A program made the translations under genes and the position numbers. The notes under the pieces were generated by a model. It was not told the DNA's origin and ran no database searches. It saw only the letters and a program-made list of their open reading frames with translations. This document shows positions 1 through 7,342 of a stretch of DNA of 20,571 bases, piece by piece (the first letter of the stretch is position 1; the number at the start of each line of letters is the position of its first letter). This DNA comes from an uncultured Oscillospiraceae bacterium (GTDB taxonomy: Bacteria; Bacillota; Clostridia; Oscillospirales; Oscillospiraceae), in the NCBI GenBank assembly GCA_900763685.1, contig CAAFLF010000028.1, forward strand, positions 1 through 20,571, read 5' to 3'.

Positions 1-20
1 GGCGGGACTTTCGTCCCGCC
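1..20 (-). terminator. Possible terminator hairpin after the SLH protein gene
   Basis: A perfect 8-bp stem (GGCGGGAC / GTCCCGCC) with a 4-nt loop lies 30 bp past the stop codon of the minus-strand surface protein gene. A T-run for that strand would fall outside the window, so terminator function cannot be confirmed. Position and GC strength fit an intrinsic terminator. Confidence 0.5.
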
Positions 21-49
21 GCTGGGTCATAGGAAGGGGGGGAAGTGGG

Positions 50-3000
50 TCAGGTCCAGAGTCGGTACAGGAAGGTCACGATCTGGCCCCGGACGCAGGT
101 GTTGTTGGGGGCGAAGGTCGTCTCGGTGACGCCCTTCGTCACGCCGTTCTCGGCCGCCCACAGGATGCCCGCAAGATACGGGCTCTCCTCCGCCACATCG
201 GTGAAGGGATTGCTCCCCGCCTGGGCGGGCGCGCCCTGGCTCCGGTAGAGGAAGGTCACGATCTGGCCCCGGGTGCAGGGCTGGTTGGGGGCGAAGGTGG
301 TCTCGGTGACGCCCTTGGTCACGCCGTTCTCCGCCGCCCACAAAATGGCCTTCGCGTAGGGGCTGCTCTCCGCCACGTCGGTGAAGGGCATCTCCTGGCT
401 CTCGGGCGCGGGGGACCCGGCGGCCCGCCACAGGAAGGTCACGGCCTGGCCCCGGGTGCAGGGCTCGTTGGGGGCGAAGCTGGTCTCGCTGACGCCCTCC
501 GTCACGCCCTTCTCCACCGCCCAGCGGACGGCGTCATAGCAGTAGGAGCCCTCCTCCACGTCGGTGAAGGGCAGCGTCTCGGGCTTGCTGGGGGTCACGG
601 TGCCGGAGTTCCCGCCGGTGTTGCCGCCAGTATTTCCACCGGTGTTCCCGCCGGTGTTCCGGGTCTGGTTCAGCTCCCGCTCCGTGATCTTGACATCGTT
701 AGCAGCGTTGGCCGTCTGGCCCTCCTTTACGGTAAAGGTCACCGTGAAGAGGGGATGGTCCTTGTCGGACTCCAGCCCCTTCTCGCCCCGGATGGCGAAG
801 GCGATCCGAACGATGCCCGTCTTGGGGTAGTGACGGTAGCTCCAGTAGAGAATGGCTTCGTTTTCCGCACTCACCACCGGACCGGACAGCTTTTCGGTGT
901 CATATTTCAGCGCCCACAGGCCGTTGGTGGCCTTTCCGCTGGCGTAGACGGGGACCTCGATCGTCGTCGCGTCCCCGCTCGCGCCCTGCTCGGCGCTGAC
1001 GGCCTTCCGGCTGGTCTCCAGGGACTGGGGCATGGTCCAGCCCGCGATATTGTAAATCTGATCGTATTCCAGACTGGTATTCTCCTTGTGATAGAGCGCG
1101 GTGACCATCTTCGTCTTCAGGCCGCCGATCTCCGTTGCCGGGAGGATGCCGTTCTCAGTGTAGGTATAGGCTGTGATGTCGATCTTCCAGAGGGAGCCGC
1201 CATTGTCGAAACCGCTGTTCCGGGCCACCAGCAGGTAGGTTTTGTTCCCCATCTTCAGGAGATCCATGGAGGCCGTGTTGTCATTGTTGGGAAGTCCCGC
1301 CACCGTGCCGATGGTGCTCCCGCGGAGGATATAGCTCAGGGTGCCGTCCGTCTCCACCTGGGGGACCAGGATGAGCTGCCGCAGCGTCGCACCCTTGTCG
1401 GTATCCTCAGCCAGGGCGTAGTAGACGTGGCAGGGGGTGTCGTCAGAGCAATTGCTGAGATCAGGATTATTGGTGCCACTCCGGACCTGCTTCGCCGTCA
1501 GATCGCCCACATAGGTGATCGCGGCGAGCTCGTAGCCGGAGTCCGAAACAATGGATCCGGAGTCGAGACCAGCTTTGATTGTACCACCGAGAAGACCGAG
1601 CAGCCCATTGTCAGCCTTAGAAGTCACATAGAGCAGGGAAGCGGGGTCCGTCACGGTCTGTTTGCTTCCGTCTTTGGTATACGTGACCGTGGTTGCCGGC
1701 GCGCCGGTGAGGTCGCGCACATTATTTTCGCCTGTTGGGAACGAATCGCCAGAGGCGGTAAAGGTCCCTGCATTAAAGGGGTAGAGCGTCTTCTCAGAAG
1801 AGGTGCTATAAAAGCCCCACAGCGTCCCCCGGGCGTAGCCGCCGGCGGTGTAGTCTTTATCCGCCTTCCCCTTTTCGGTGACCGTGAGGTTTCCGCTGGC
1901 ATCAAGGCCCAGGTTGATCTCCGCCCAGACAGTGCCGCTGCTGGTTCCGACCAGCGCGCCCACCGTGGCCCCAGCCAGCCCCGTGTCCGCAATGACCGTG
2001 ACGGGGATCGACCCACTGGAAGCGCTGTACCCTCCGGCGAGAGAGACCCAGGCCTGGATGTGGGTAATCCCCGGTTTTTCACCGGTGATGGTGCGCTTGT
2101 CGTTGTTCACCGTGGCGATGTCTTTATTGTTGGATCCCCACTTCACTTCACTGTCGTCCAGCTTGCTGTTGGTCACCAGCCCGGTGATTTCGTCCTTGCT
2201 GAAGGAATAGGCCTCTGTCTTAGGCAGAGGCGTGCTGCTCCCCTCCGTCAGGGAGATGGCGCTCTCATCCTCCACATAGAGATACACGCCCTTGCTATCA
2301 GGGACCACCCACCGATGCTGATAGAGCGAAGTGAACACCGCGCCGTCCGCCGGGGTCAGATCGAAGTAGCAGCCCGGATTCTTCGGATCGATCAGGTAGA
2401 AAAGCCCCGCGTTCTCTCCGTTGTCCAGGTCCGTGGCGTAAGAGACCGATACCAGCAGGTACCCGCTGGTATTGTCATACAGCAGGGAAGCGCTCTGGAT
2501 CATCTTGGAAGTGGGGACTGAGCCGATCGGCTTAGCCTCGCTCAGTGTGTAGGGGTTGTATTCGTCGCCCGTGCCCGTCAGGGTGAGCTGGTAAAGCTTG
2601 CCGTCGTCCGTGACGCCGTAAAGGACCTCAGCGCCGCTGCTATCCTTCCCGGCAGAGGCGATGCCCCGCAGAGCGGGGAAGCCCGTGGGGACGGTGACCA
2701 GAACCATTTCCTTGCCGTCCGCCGTCACGAAATAGTTCGTGGTATCCGTGACATCGGCGACGACCAGCAGACTCCCGTTGGAGAGGGAGGTGGCGTCATA
2801 CCAGCGGTAGGATGCTTTCTTGCTCAGTGCGGGGGCCGCGAAGCTGTTGGGGTCCACCTGGACCTGGATGTCGTTGACCTCGTTGGCCGCTTTGTAGGAC
2901 GTCTGCAGGAGCAGCTTCCCGTTCAGCAGCGCGCCCGCGTTGGGATAACGGGTGTTGTTGTCGCAGAGGTCCCCCAGGGTTTTCGTAAAGCTGTCTTTGG

Positions 3001-3637
3001 TGCGGGGGATCACTTTCAGTGTGCCGTTCTCAATTTCCAGATCGGCCCACTCGGAAGAGCCCGCGCCCTTGGTGCTGATCTGCATCGCCTTGGCGCTGAT
3101 GGTAGGCGCAGTGTCCTCCACCGTGATCTTGCACTCGGCCTTGACTTTCGAATCCGCCTTGGACGCCGCCGTGATGATAGCCTCGCCCTCGCCGACTGCC
3201 GTGACAACGCCGCCTTGCACCGTGGCGACCGTCTCATCGCTGGAAGTCCATTTGAGCCGCATGTCATAGGAGTTGTCAGGCGTATAGGTCACATTCAGCC
3301 GCGCCTTGCTCCCCACCGGCATCGTCAGCGTGTCCTTGTCCAGCGCCAGGCCCGTGAGATCAGGCATGGTATCCAGCATCTGCTTGGCGTCCCAGGTGGT
3401 GAGCAGGCCGTTCTTGTCCAGGTCGTAGTCCTCGTAGTCCTTAGCGGTGGGGGTCGTTTCGCTCCGCACCGCCAGCTCCAGGACTTCGCTCACATCATCC
3501 ATATAATAATACTTGGTGCTGCCCGTGTCGGTGCTGTCCGCCCCTTCCGCCAGGGCCGCGCCCGGCAGCAGGCTCAGGGCCAGGATCAGGCTCAGCAGCA
3601 GGCTCAGCGCCCGCGCCATGGGTCTTCTCTTCCTCAT
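50..3637 (-). CDS. Secreted SLH-domain surface protein with Big2-, dockerin-like and cohesin-like modules
   Basis: This 1195-residue extracellular protein is probably anchored to secondary cell-wall polymer by its SLH domains. The start is the ATG with GGAGGAGGAA just upstream, followed by MRKRR and a hydrophobic signal peptide ending ALA at residues 28-30. Residues about 45-96 contain one dockerin/EF-hand-like loop (DLDKNGLLTTWD, 72-83). Residues 97-175 resemble a Big2 Ig-like domain, and about 482-545 a second. The middle (180-870) is unassigned and rich in short beta-type motifs. Residues about 875-985 read like a cohesin fold (IEVPVYASG, LWALKYD, GIVRIAFAI, FTVTFTVKEG). A GGNT-repeat linker (about 992-1012) leads to three SLH repeats (1017-1195), each with a TRGQ/VRGQ-VTFL core. 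A DUF2442-like gene ends 25 bp upstream on the same strand. The SLH call is secure; the cohesin and dockerin calls are inferred from motif appearance. Confidence 0.9.
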   Translation of the reverse strand: MRKRRPMARALSLLLSLILALSLLPGAALAEGADSTDTGSTKYYYMDDVSEVLELAVRSETTPTAKDYEDYDLDKNGLLTTWDAKQMLDTMPDLTGLALDKDTLTMPVGSKARLNVTYTPDNSYDMRLKWTSSDETVATVQGGVVTAVGEGEAIITAASKADSKVKAECKITVEDTAPTISAKAMQISTKGAGSSEWADLEIENGTLKVIPRTKDSFTKTLGDLCDNNTRYPNAGALLNGKLLLQTSYKAANEVNDIQVQVDPNSFAAPALSKKASYRWYDATSLSNGSLLVVADVTDTTNYFVTADGKEMVLVTVPTGFPALRGIASAGKDSSGAEVLYGVTDDGKLYQLTLTGTGDEYNPYTLSEAKPIGSVPTSKMIQSASLLYDNTSGYLLVSVSYATDLDNGENAGLFYLIDPKNPGCYFDLTPADGAVFTSLYQHRWVVPDSKGVYLYVEDESAISLTEGSSTPLPKTEAYSFSKDEITGLVTNSKLDDSEVKWGSNNKDIATVNNDKRTITGEKPGITHIQAWVSLAGGYSASSGSIPVTVIADTGLAGATVGALVGTSSGTVWAEINLGLDASGNLTVTEKGKADKDYTAGGYARGTLWGFYSTSSEKTLYPFNAGTFTASGDSFPTGENNVRDLTGAPATTVTYTKDGSKQTVTDPASLLYVTSKADNGLLGLLGGTIKAGLDSGSIVSDSGYELAAITYVGDLTAKQVRSGTNNPDLSNCSDDTPCHVYYALAEDTDKGATLRQLILVPQVETDGTLSYILRGSTIGTVAGLPNNDNTASMDLLKMGNKTYLLVARNSGFDNGGSLWKIDITAYTYTENGILPATEIGGLKTKMVTALYHKENTSLEYDQIYNIAGWTMPQSLETSRKAVSAEQGASGDATTIEVPVYASGKATNGLWALKYDTEKLSGPVVSAENEAILYWSYRHYPKTGIVRIAFAIRGEKGLESDKDHPLFTVTFTVKEGQTANAANDVKITERELNQTRNTGGNTGGNTGGNTGGNSGTVTPSKPETLPFTDVEEGSYCYDAVRWAVEKGVTEGVSETSFAPNEPCTRGQAVTFLWRAAGSPAPESQEMPFTDVAESSPYAKAILWAAENGVTKGVTETTFAPNQPCTRGQIVTFLYRSQGAPAQAGSNPFTDVAEESPYLAGILWAAENGVTKGVTETTFAPNNTCVRGQIVTFLYRLWT
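53..590 (-). repeat. Three tandem SLH-coding repeats
   Basis: Three units of about 180 bp encode the three SLH domains. DNA similarity is highest between the two C-terminal units (about 75-165 and 255-347), which share the GVTKGVTETTFAPN core. The third unit (about 436-525) has diverged to GVTEGVSETSFAPN. This is normal for SLH proteins but is a site for slippage or homologous exchange. Confidence 0.85.
601..662 (-). repeat. GGNT linker micro-repeat
   Basis: About four 12-bp units encode a flexible Gly-Gly-Asn-Thr linker between the cohesin-like region and the first SLH domain. Codons vary between units, so the repeat is kept at protein level more than DNA level. Confidence 0.75.
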
Positions 3638-3662
3638 AGTTTCCTCCTCCAAAAATTGTGTT

Positions 3663-3914
3663 TCATACGCCGTTGGCGAATTGGTTGACCTCGTATTCCG
3701 CCATGTCATAGGGATAGCCCTTCGCGTCCCGCCAGCGGATGGTGTACCCATCCGTGGTGACGGAGCGCCACACCGTCTCGTCCCGCAGGGCGATGAACCG
3801 GGGACTCGCGAGCTGGGGCCGCATATTCAGCAGCGTGGCGCTGCCGCCGGCCCAGTTCACCCGCAGGATGTAGTCCGCCCCCGCCTCCACCGACCGGATG
3901 GGAGGTCCTTCCAT
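3663..3914 (-). CDS. DUF2442-like small protein
   Basis: An 83-residue protein with no signal peptide or membrane segment. From about residue 12 it follows the DUF2442 layout: a first strand (YILRVNWAGG), a turn, then the segments FIALRD, VWRSVTTDGYTIRW and YDMAEYEV. The family's function is not known; members are often small proteins near toxin-antitoxin or regulatory genes. I chose the ATG beginning MEGPP because GGAGGG lies about 10 nt upstream; an in-frame ATG seven codons earlier (MKGGKHP) is possible. It ends 25 bp before the surface protein start and is probably co-transcribed with it. The family call is from memory of the pattern. Confidence 0.65.
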   Translation of the reverse strand: MEGPPIRSVEAGADYILRVNWAGGSATLLNMRPQLASPRFIALRDETVWRSVTTDGYTIRWRDAKGYPYDMAEYEVNQFANGV

Positions 3915-3947
3915 GGGATGCTTCCCTCCTTTCATCCCTCGCTCTCC

Positions 3948-3997
3948 AAAAAACCGGAATGTCGCTGTACCTATAGTATACAGCGGCATTCCGGTTT
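3948..3997 (-). terminator. Long hairpin with T-run, terminator of the LuxR-type gene
   Basis: The arms 3951-3969 and 3979-3997 are 19 nt each and complementary except for one G-T position, around a 9-nt loop. On the minus strand the stem is followed by TTTTTT, the form of an intrinsic terminator for the regulator gene ending at 4051. The loop region reads TATACT on the minus strand, a possible -10 for the downstream DUF2442/SLH unit, so the palindrome could also act on initiation. A second small hairpin (GCGGGA / TCCCGC, 4034-4050) sits directly after the regulator's stop codon. Confidence 0.75.
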
Positions 3998-4050
3998 CGG
4001 CTAGGGAATAAAGTTCCCGATTTCATCTTTTTGGCGGGATTTTTTCCCGC

Positions 4051-6561
4051 TCATTCTACCCCCAGCTCTCGCAGCAGCTCCGTCAGCGCCCGGCGCTTCC
4101 CGCTGACCTTGTCCAGCCCCAGCTTCTCATAGACCGTGGTCAGCCGGTTGCTCACCGTCTTCTCCGAGATGCCCATGGCCTCGCCGATCTCCAGCCGGGT
4201 CCGCCGCTGGGCGGTCATCCGGGCGATCTCCATCTCCCGCTCCGTGAGCCCGTAGGCCAAAAGCTCCGGCACCGGCGCCCCCAGCATGGCCGCCCGGGCG
4301 TGCCGGACCTGCCGGCAGAAGGCCTCCAGCGTCTCCCGGACCTCCCCGGAAAGGCTCTCCCGCAGGGCGTCCAGGCTCTTGGGGCAGTCCGCCTCCATCA
4401 CGGCGAAGGGCAGCAGCAGCCCGTCCGGCTCCGCCGCCTCCCACGCGCCCCGCAGGTGCTCCCGGGCGGTCTCCGTCCGCCCCAGGCCCTCATAGGCGGC
4501 GCAGAGCTGCAGCCGCCCCCAGATCTCTCCCAGCAGCATCCCCCGGTAGCCCCGGCAGGCTGAGAGCACGGCCTCCTCCCGGGCGGCGGCGGCGCCCCAG
4601 TCCCGCCGGGCCAGCAAAATCTGGCTCCGGCAGAGCTCCACCATGGCCGCCGCGGGCCGGGGCAGGGGAGAGGGCTCCGTCTCGTCCCGGAGCCAGCGGG
4701 GGGCGTCCTCCGCCTCCCGCCCCAGGATGGCCGCGAGCCACGCCCGGCAGAGCTCCACCGTGTTGAGAAGGTCGTATCGCCGCTCCCGCCGCAGCAGGGC
4801 GTCCTGCTGGGCGAGCAGCGCCTCCGCCTCCCCCAGCTCCCCCTGGAGGAAGAGGAGCCGGGCCTTCAAAAAGTCCGCCGCGAGCCACAGGCTATACTGC
4901 CCCTTCCGCCGGGCGGCGCTCACCGCCAGCTTCCAGCAGAGCTCCACGTCATCCCAGTTTCCCCGCAGCAGCTCCGTCTCCCCCCGCATCACGTGCTCGG
5001 CCCCGTTGCCGTGGCCGTCCGTCACCTGGTAGAAGTAGGGCATGCACTCCCGCATCTCCTCGTTCTCCCGGTCCAGCCCGCCCGCCGTCCGGTGATAGGT
5101 CATCAGCACCGACGGCGCGCCGAAGGTCCAGTTCCCGCCCCGCATCCCCATCACCGGCCGGGTCATCAGGGCGCAGGCCCGCCGGTGGTAGGCGCTCATG
5201 GCCGAGATGTCGTTGAAGGCGAGAAAGCTCATGTTCAGCTCCACCTCGCCCAGGATGTTGTTCCGCTCCTCCTCCGGCAGGTCCCGCCGCTCCTTCATGG
5301 CCGCGAGGATCCAGTCCCGCACCCGGTACATCTCCGGGATCCGCCCGAAGGAAAAGAGCTTGCGCAGCAGCACCAGCATGGCCCCGGGGTCCCGCTTCCA
5401 GACCTCCTCCGGGCAGTTTTCGTACCAGGAGAGCATTTTCCCCAGGGTCTCCCCGGTGATGGACCTCGCCTGGTCCAGGAAGAAGGCCCGGGGCAGCGCC
5501 TCCCAGTCCCCGGCGCTCTCGTAGCAGAGGGCGGCGGCGTAGTAGTCCTCCGTCCGCTGATACCAGCTCCCCAGCCGCCGGAGGTAGTCCCGCCGCTCCC
5601 CCTCCTCCATCCGGGAGAAGCGCTCCCTGGCGCAGGAGCGCAGCATGTTGTGGTAGCGGTAGACCTCCCCGTCCCGGGTGATGAAGGCGTTCTGCTCCGT
5701 GAGCTTGGCCAGGATGTCCTCCGCGTCCTCCTCCGGCCAGAGGAAGCGGGCCTCCTCCGCCGTGAACTCGTCCGGCACCCCCAGCCGGGTCAGAAAGTTC
5801 CGCTCCCGGTCCCCCAGGGGCCGGAAGAGCACCTCGTCGATGAGGGGATAAATGCTCTGGATGCCGTCGGGCCAGCGCCCGGTCTGGGCGTAGGAGCGCA
5901 GCTTCAGATAGACCATGGAAAACCAGCCCTCGGTGCTCCCGGCCAGGTCCTTCGCCTCCCGCTCCGTCAGGACCTGCCCCGCCTGCTGGGCGTAGCGGCG
6001 GACCCCCTGGGCGCTGAGCCGCAGGTCCTCCGCCCCCAGGGCGTAGAGCCGGGGCCCCAGCTTCATCTCCTCCGCCCGGTCAAAGATCCGGTTCCGGGAG
6101 AGGAGGACCAGGTGCACCCGCTCCCCCAGCCGCTCCGCGAGGAAGCCCAGCAGCGCCGGCAGGGCAGGGTTGGGCAGGAAATGCAGGTCGTCGATGAGGT
6201 AGAAGACCTCCCGCTCCGTCCCGGCCAGGGCGTCCGTCAGCAGCTCCAGCAGCAGCTGCCGCCCCTGCCGGTCGGCGGGGAAGCCCAGGGCACGCATCTC
6301 CCGCTCCAGCTCCGGCCACTCCCGGAGATTCCGGCAGAACCCCCGCCAGAAGTCTCCCAAGGCGTCCGTCACGATGACCTGCCGCAAGATCAGGGCCTCC
6401 CCGTCCCGCTTCCGGCACCGCTCCGCCCACCACGCCGCGGCCCGGCTCTTGCCGTAGCCGATGGGCGCCACCAGGGTCGTCACCGGGAAATCCTCGATGT
6501 GGGAGAGCTTCCCCTCCAGCGCGGGGGAGATATAGGTGCTGTTCAGCATGGCAGGACGCAT
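4051..6561 (-). CDS. MalT-like LuxR-family transcriptional regulator (STAND ATPase)
   Basis: An 836-residue, one-component regulator of the large ATP-binding LuxR type. Residues 32-39 form a Walker A (APIGYGKS) and 119-129 a Walker B with the acidic pair (FYLIDDLHFL). A helical, TPR-like middle of about 450 residues follows, likely the ligand or partner sensor. The C-terminal LuxR helix-turn-helix occupies 770-836 (LTEREMEIARM, then GISEKTVSNRLTTVYEKLGL). In MalT relatives, ATP and an inducer drive multimerisation and promoter binding. The start has GGGAGG 8 nt upstream. The gene is divergent from a GNAT/permease pair, which makes that pair a plausible target; this is inference from position only. 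The protein is cytosolic, with no membrane segment. The inducer is unknown. Confidence 0.9.
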   Translation of the reverse strand: MRPAMLNSTYISPALEGKLSHIEDFPVTTLVAPIGYGKSRAAAWWAERCRKRDGEALILRQVIVTDALGDFWRGFCRNLREWPELEREMRALGFPADRQGRQLLLELLTDALAGTEREVFYLIDDLHFLPNPALPALLGFLAERLGERVHLVLLSRNRIFDRAEEMKLGPRLYALGAEDLRLSAQGVRRYAQQAGQVLTEREAKDLAGSTEGWFSMVYLKLRSYAQTGRWPDGIQSIYPLIDEVLFRPLGDRERNFLTRLGVPDEFTAEEARFLWPEEDAEDILAKLTEQNAFITRDGEVYRYHNMLRSCARERFSRMEEGERRDYLRRLGSWYQRTEDYYAAALCYESAGDWEALPRAFFLDQARSITGETLGKMLSWYENCPEEVWKRDPGAMLVLLRKLFSFGRIPEMYRVRDWILAAMKERRDLPEEERNNILGEVELNMSFLAFNDISAMSAYHRRACALMTRPVMGMRGGNWTFGAPSVLMTYHRTAGGLDRENEEMRECMPYFYQVTDGHGNGAEHVMRGETELLRGNWDDVELCWKLAVSAARRKGQYSLWLAADFLKARLLFLQGELGEAEALLAQQDALLRRERRYDLLNTVELCRAWLAAILGREAEDAPRWLRDETEPSPLPRPAAAMVELCRSQILLARRDWGAAAAREEAVLSACRGYRGMLLGEIWGRLQLCAAYEGLGRTETAREHLRGAWEAAEPDGLLLPFAVMEADCPKSLDALRESLSGEVRETLEAFCRQVRHARAAMLGAPVPELLAYGLTEREMEIARMTAQRRTRLEIGEAMGISEKTVSNRLTTVYEKLGLDKVSGKRRALTELLRELGVE

Positions 6562-6614
6562 GGGCCTGGCCTCCCTTTCCCTCCCGGGACCCGCCCCGGG
6601 ATACGTTTTTTCCC

Positions 6615-6643
6615 ATCATATCGGAAAACGCCCCAAATTGCAA
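6615..6643 (-). promoter_or_regulatory. Promoter of the LuxR-type regulator
   Basis: On the minus strand TTGCAA (6643-6638), a 17-nt spacer and TATGAT (6620-6615) form a good sigma-A promoter about 54 bp before the start codon. Confidence 0.65.
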
Positions 6644-6654
6644 CCGAAACCGCC

Positions 6655-6683
6655 TTGCGTCCCGGCCCCGACCCTGCTATAAT
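6655..6683 (+). promoter_or_regulatory. Promoter of the GNAT/permease unit
   Basis: TTGCGT (6655-6660), a 17-nt spacer and a perfect TATAAT (6678-6683) preceded by TGC, an extended -10. It lies back to back with the regulator promoter, with 11 bp between the two -35 boxes, so one bound protein could affect both. Confidence 0.75.
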
Positions 6684-6695
6684 CCGTAAAAAACA

Positions 6696-6714
6696 GCCCG
6701 GGCCCCGCCCGGGC
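6696..6714 (+). promoter_or_regulatory. 5' UTR hairpin beside the GNAT ribosome binding site
   Basis: GCCCGGG (6696-6702) and CCCGGGC (6708-6714) form a 7-bp all-GC stem with a 5-nt loop. It begins about a dozen bases after the -10 box and ends directly against the AAGGAAGG ribosome binding site. It may protect the 5' end or influence ribosome loading; no T-run follows. Confidence 0.45.
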
Positions 6715-6732
6715 AAGGAAGGACTGACCCCC

Positions 6733-7332
6733 ATGACCGATATCCGCCTCCGCCCCGTCCGGGAGAGCGACGCCCCCGCCCTCGCCGCCATCTACGCCCC
6801 CTACGTCCGGGAGACCGCCATCACCTTTGAGTATGAGCCCCCGGACGCCGGGGAGTTCCGCCGCCGCCTCGCCGCCATCGCCCCGAAATACCCCTACCTC
6901 GTGGCCGAGCGGGACGGCGAGGTCCTGGGCTACGCCTACACCAGCGCCTTCCGGACCCGGGCCGCCTACGGCTGGACGGTGGAGACCAGCATCTACCTCC
7001 GCCGGGACCTCCGGGGCAACGGCCTGGGCCAGCGCTTCTACCACGCCCTGGAGGAGCTCTCCCGGGCCCAGGGCGTCCGGACCCTGGTGGCCTGCGTCAC
7101 CTACTCCCAGGCGGAGAGCCCCTACGTGACGGACGCCAGCGTCCGCTTCCACTACCGCCTGGGCTATGACCTCGCGGGGCGACTGAAGCGCTGCGGCCTC
7201 AAGTTCGGCCAGTGGTTCGGCACCTGCTACTTTGAGAAGGCCCTGGGCGACTACCCCGAGACCCCCGCCCCCCTGATCCCCTTCCCGGACCTGCCCGAAG
7301 CCACCCTCCGCGCCGCCGGCGTGGAGCCCTGA
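6733..7332 (+). CDS. GNAT N-acetyltransferase, PAT/MnaT-like
   Basis: A 199-residue acetyl-CoA-dependent acyltransferase of the phosphinothricin acetyltransferase / MnaT type, which acetylates the amino group of amino-acid-like compounds. Visible family marks are the N-terminal IRPVRESDAPALAAIY-like segment, TFEYEPP (31-37), ETSIYLRRDLRGNGLG (84-99) with the acetyl-CoA loop RGNGLG, SVRFHYRLGY (136-145) and LKFGQWFGTCYFEK (156-169). The last 25 residues or so form a short extension. The start has AAGGAAGG about 10 nt upstream. The permease gene begins 10 bp after its stop, so the two are one operon; detoxification plus transport of a small anion is possible, but the substrate cannot be read from sequence. 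Confidence 0.88.
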   Translation: MTDIRLRPVRESDAPALAAIYAPYVRETAITFEYEPPDAGEFRRRLAAIAPKYPYLVAERDGEVLGYAYTSAFRTRAAYGWTVETSIYLRRDLRGNGLGQRFYHALEELSRAQGVRTLVACVTYSQAESPYVTDASVRFHYRLGYDLAGRLKRCGLKFGQWFGTCYFEKALGDYPETPAPLIPFPDLPEATLRAAGVEP

Positions 7333-7342
7333 GGTCCGCCCG

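Noticed and set aside
755..2521. Long open frame on the plus strand opposite the surface protein gene
   Set aside because: It is antisense to a well-supported SLH protein, has no ribosome site and its product is Arg/Gly-rich without any family motif; long antisense frames are expected in GC-rich DNA.
4034..4050. Hairpin GCGGGA-TTTTT-TCCCGC right after the regulator stop as the main terminator
   Set aside because: On the minus strand it is followed by CAAAAAG, not a T-run; the longer hairpin at 3948-3997 fits better.
4993..6732. Plus-strand frame running into the GNAT gene from upstream
   Set aside because: The part before 6733 is antisense to the LuxR-type regulator and reads as Pro/Leu/Gly low complexity; the GNAT begins at its own ATG with a ribosome site.
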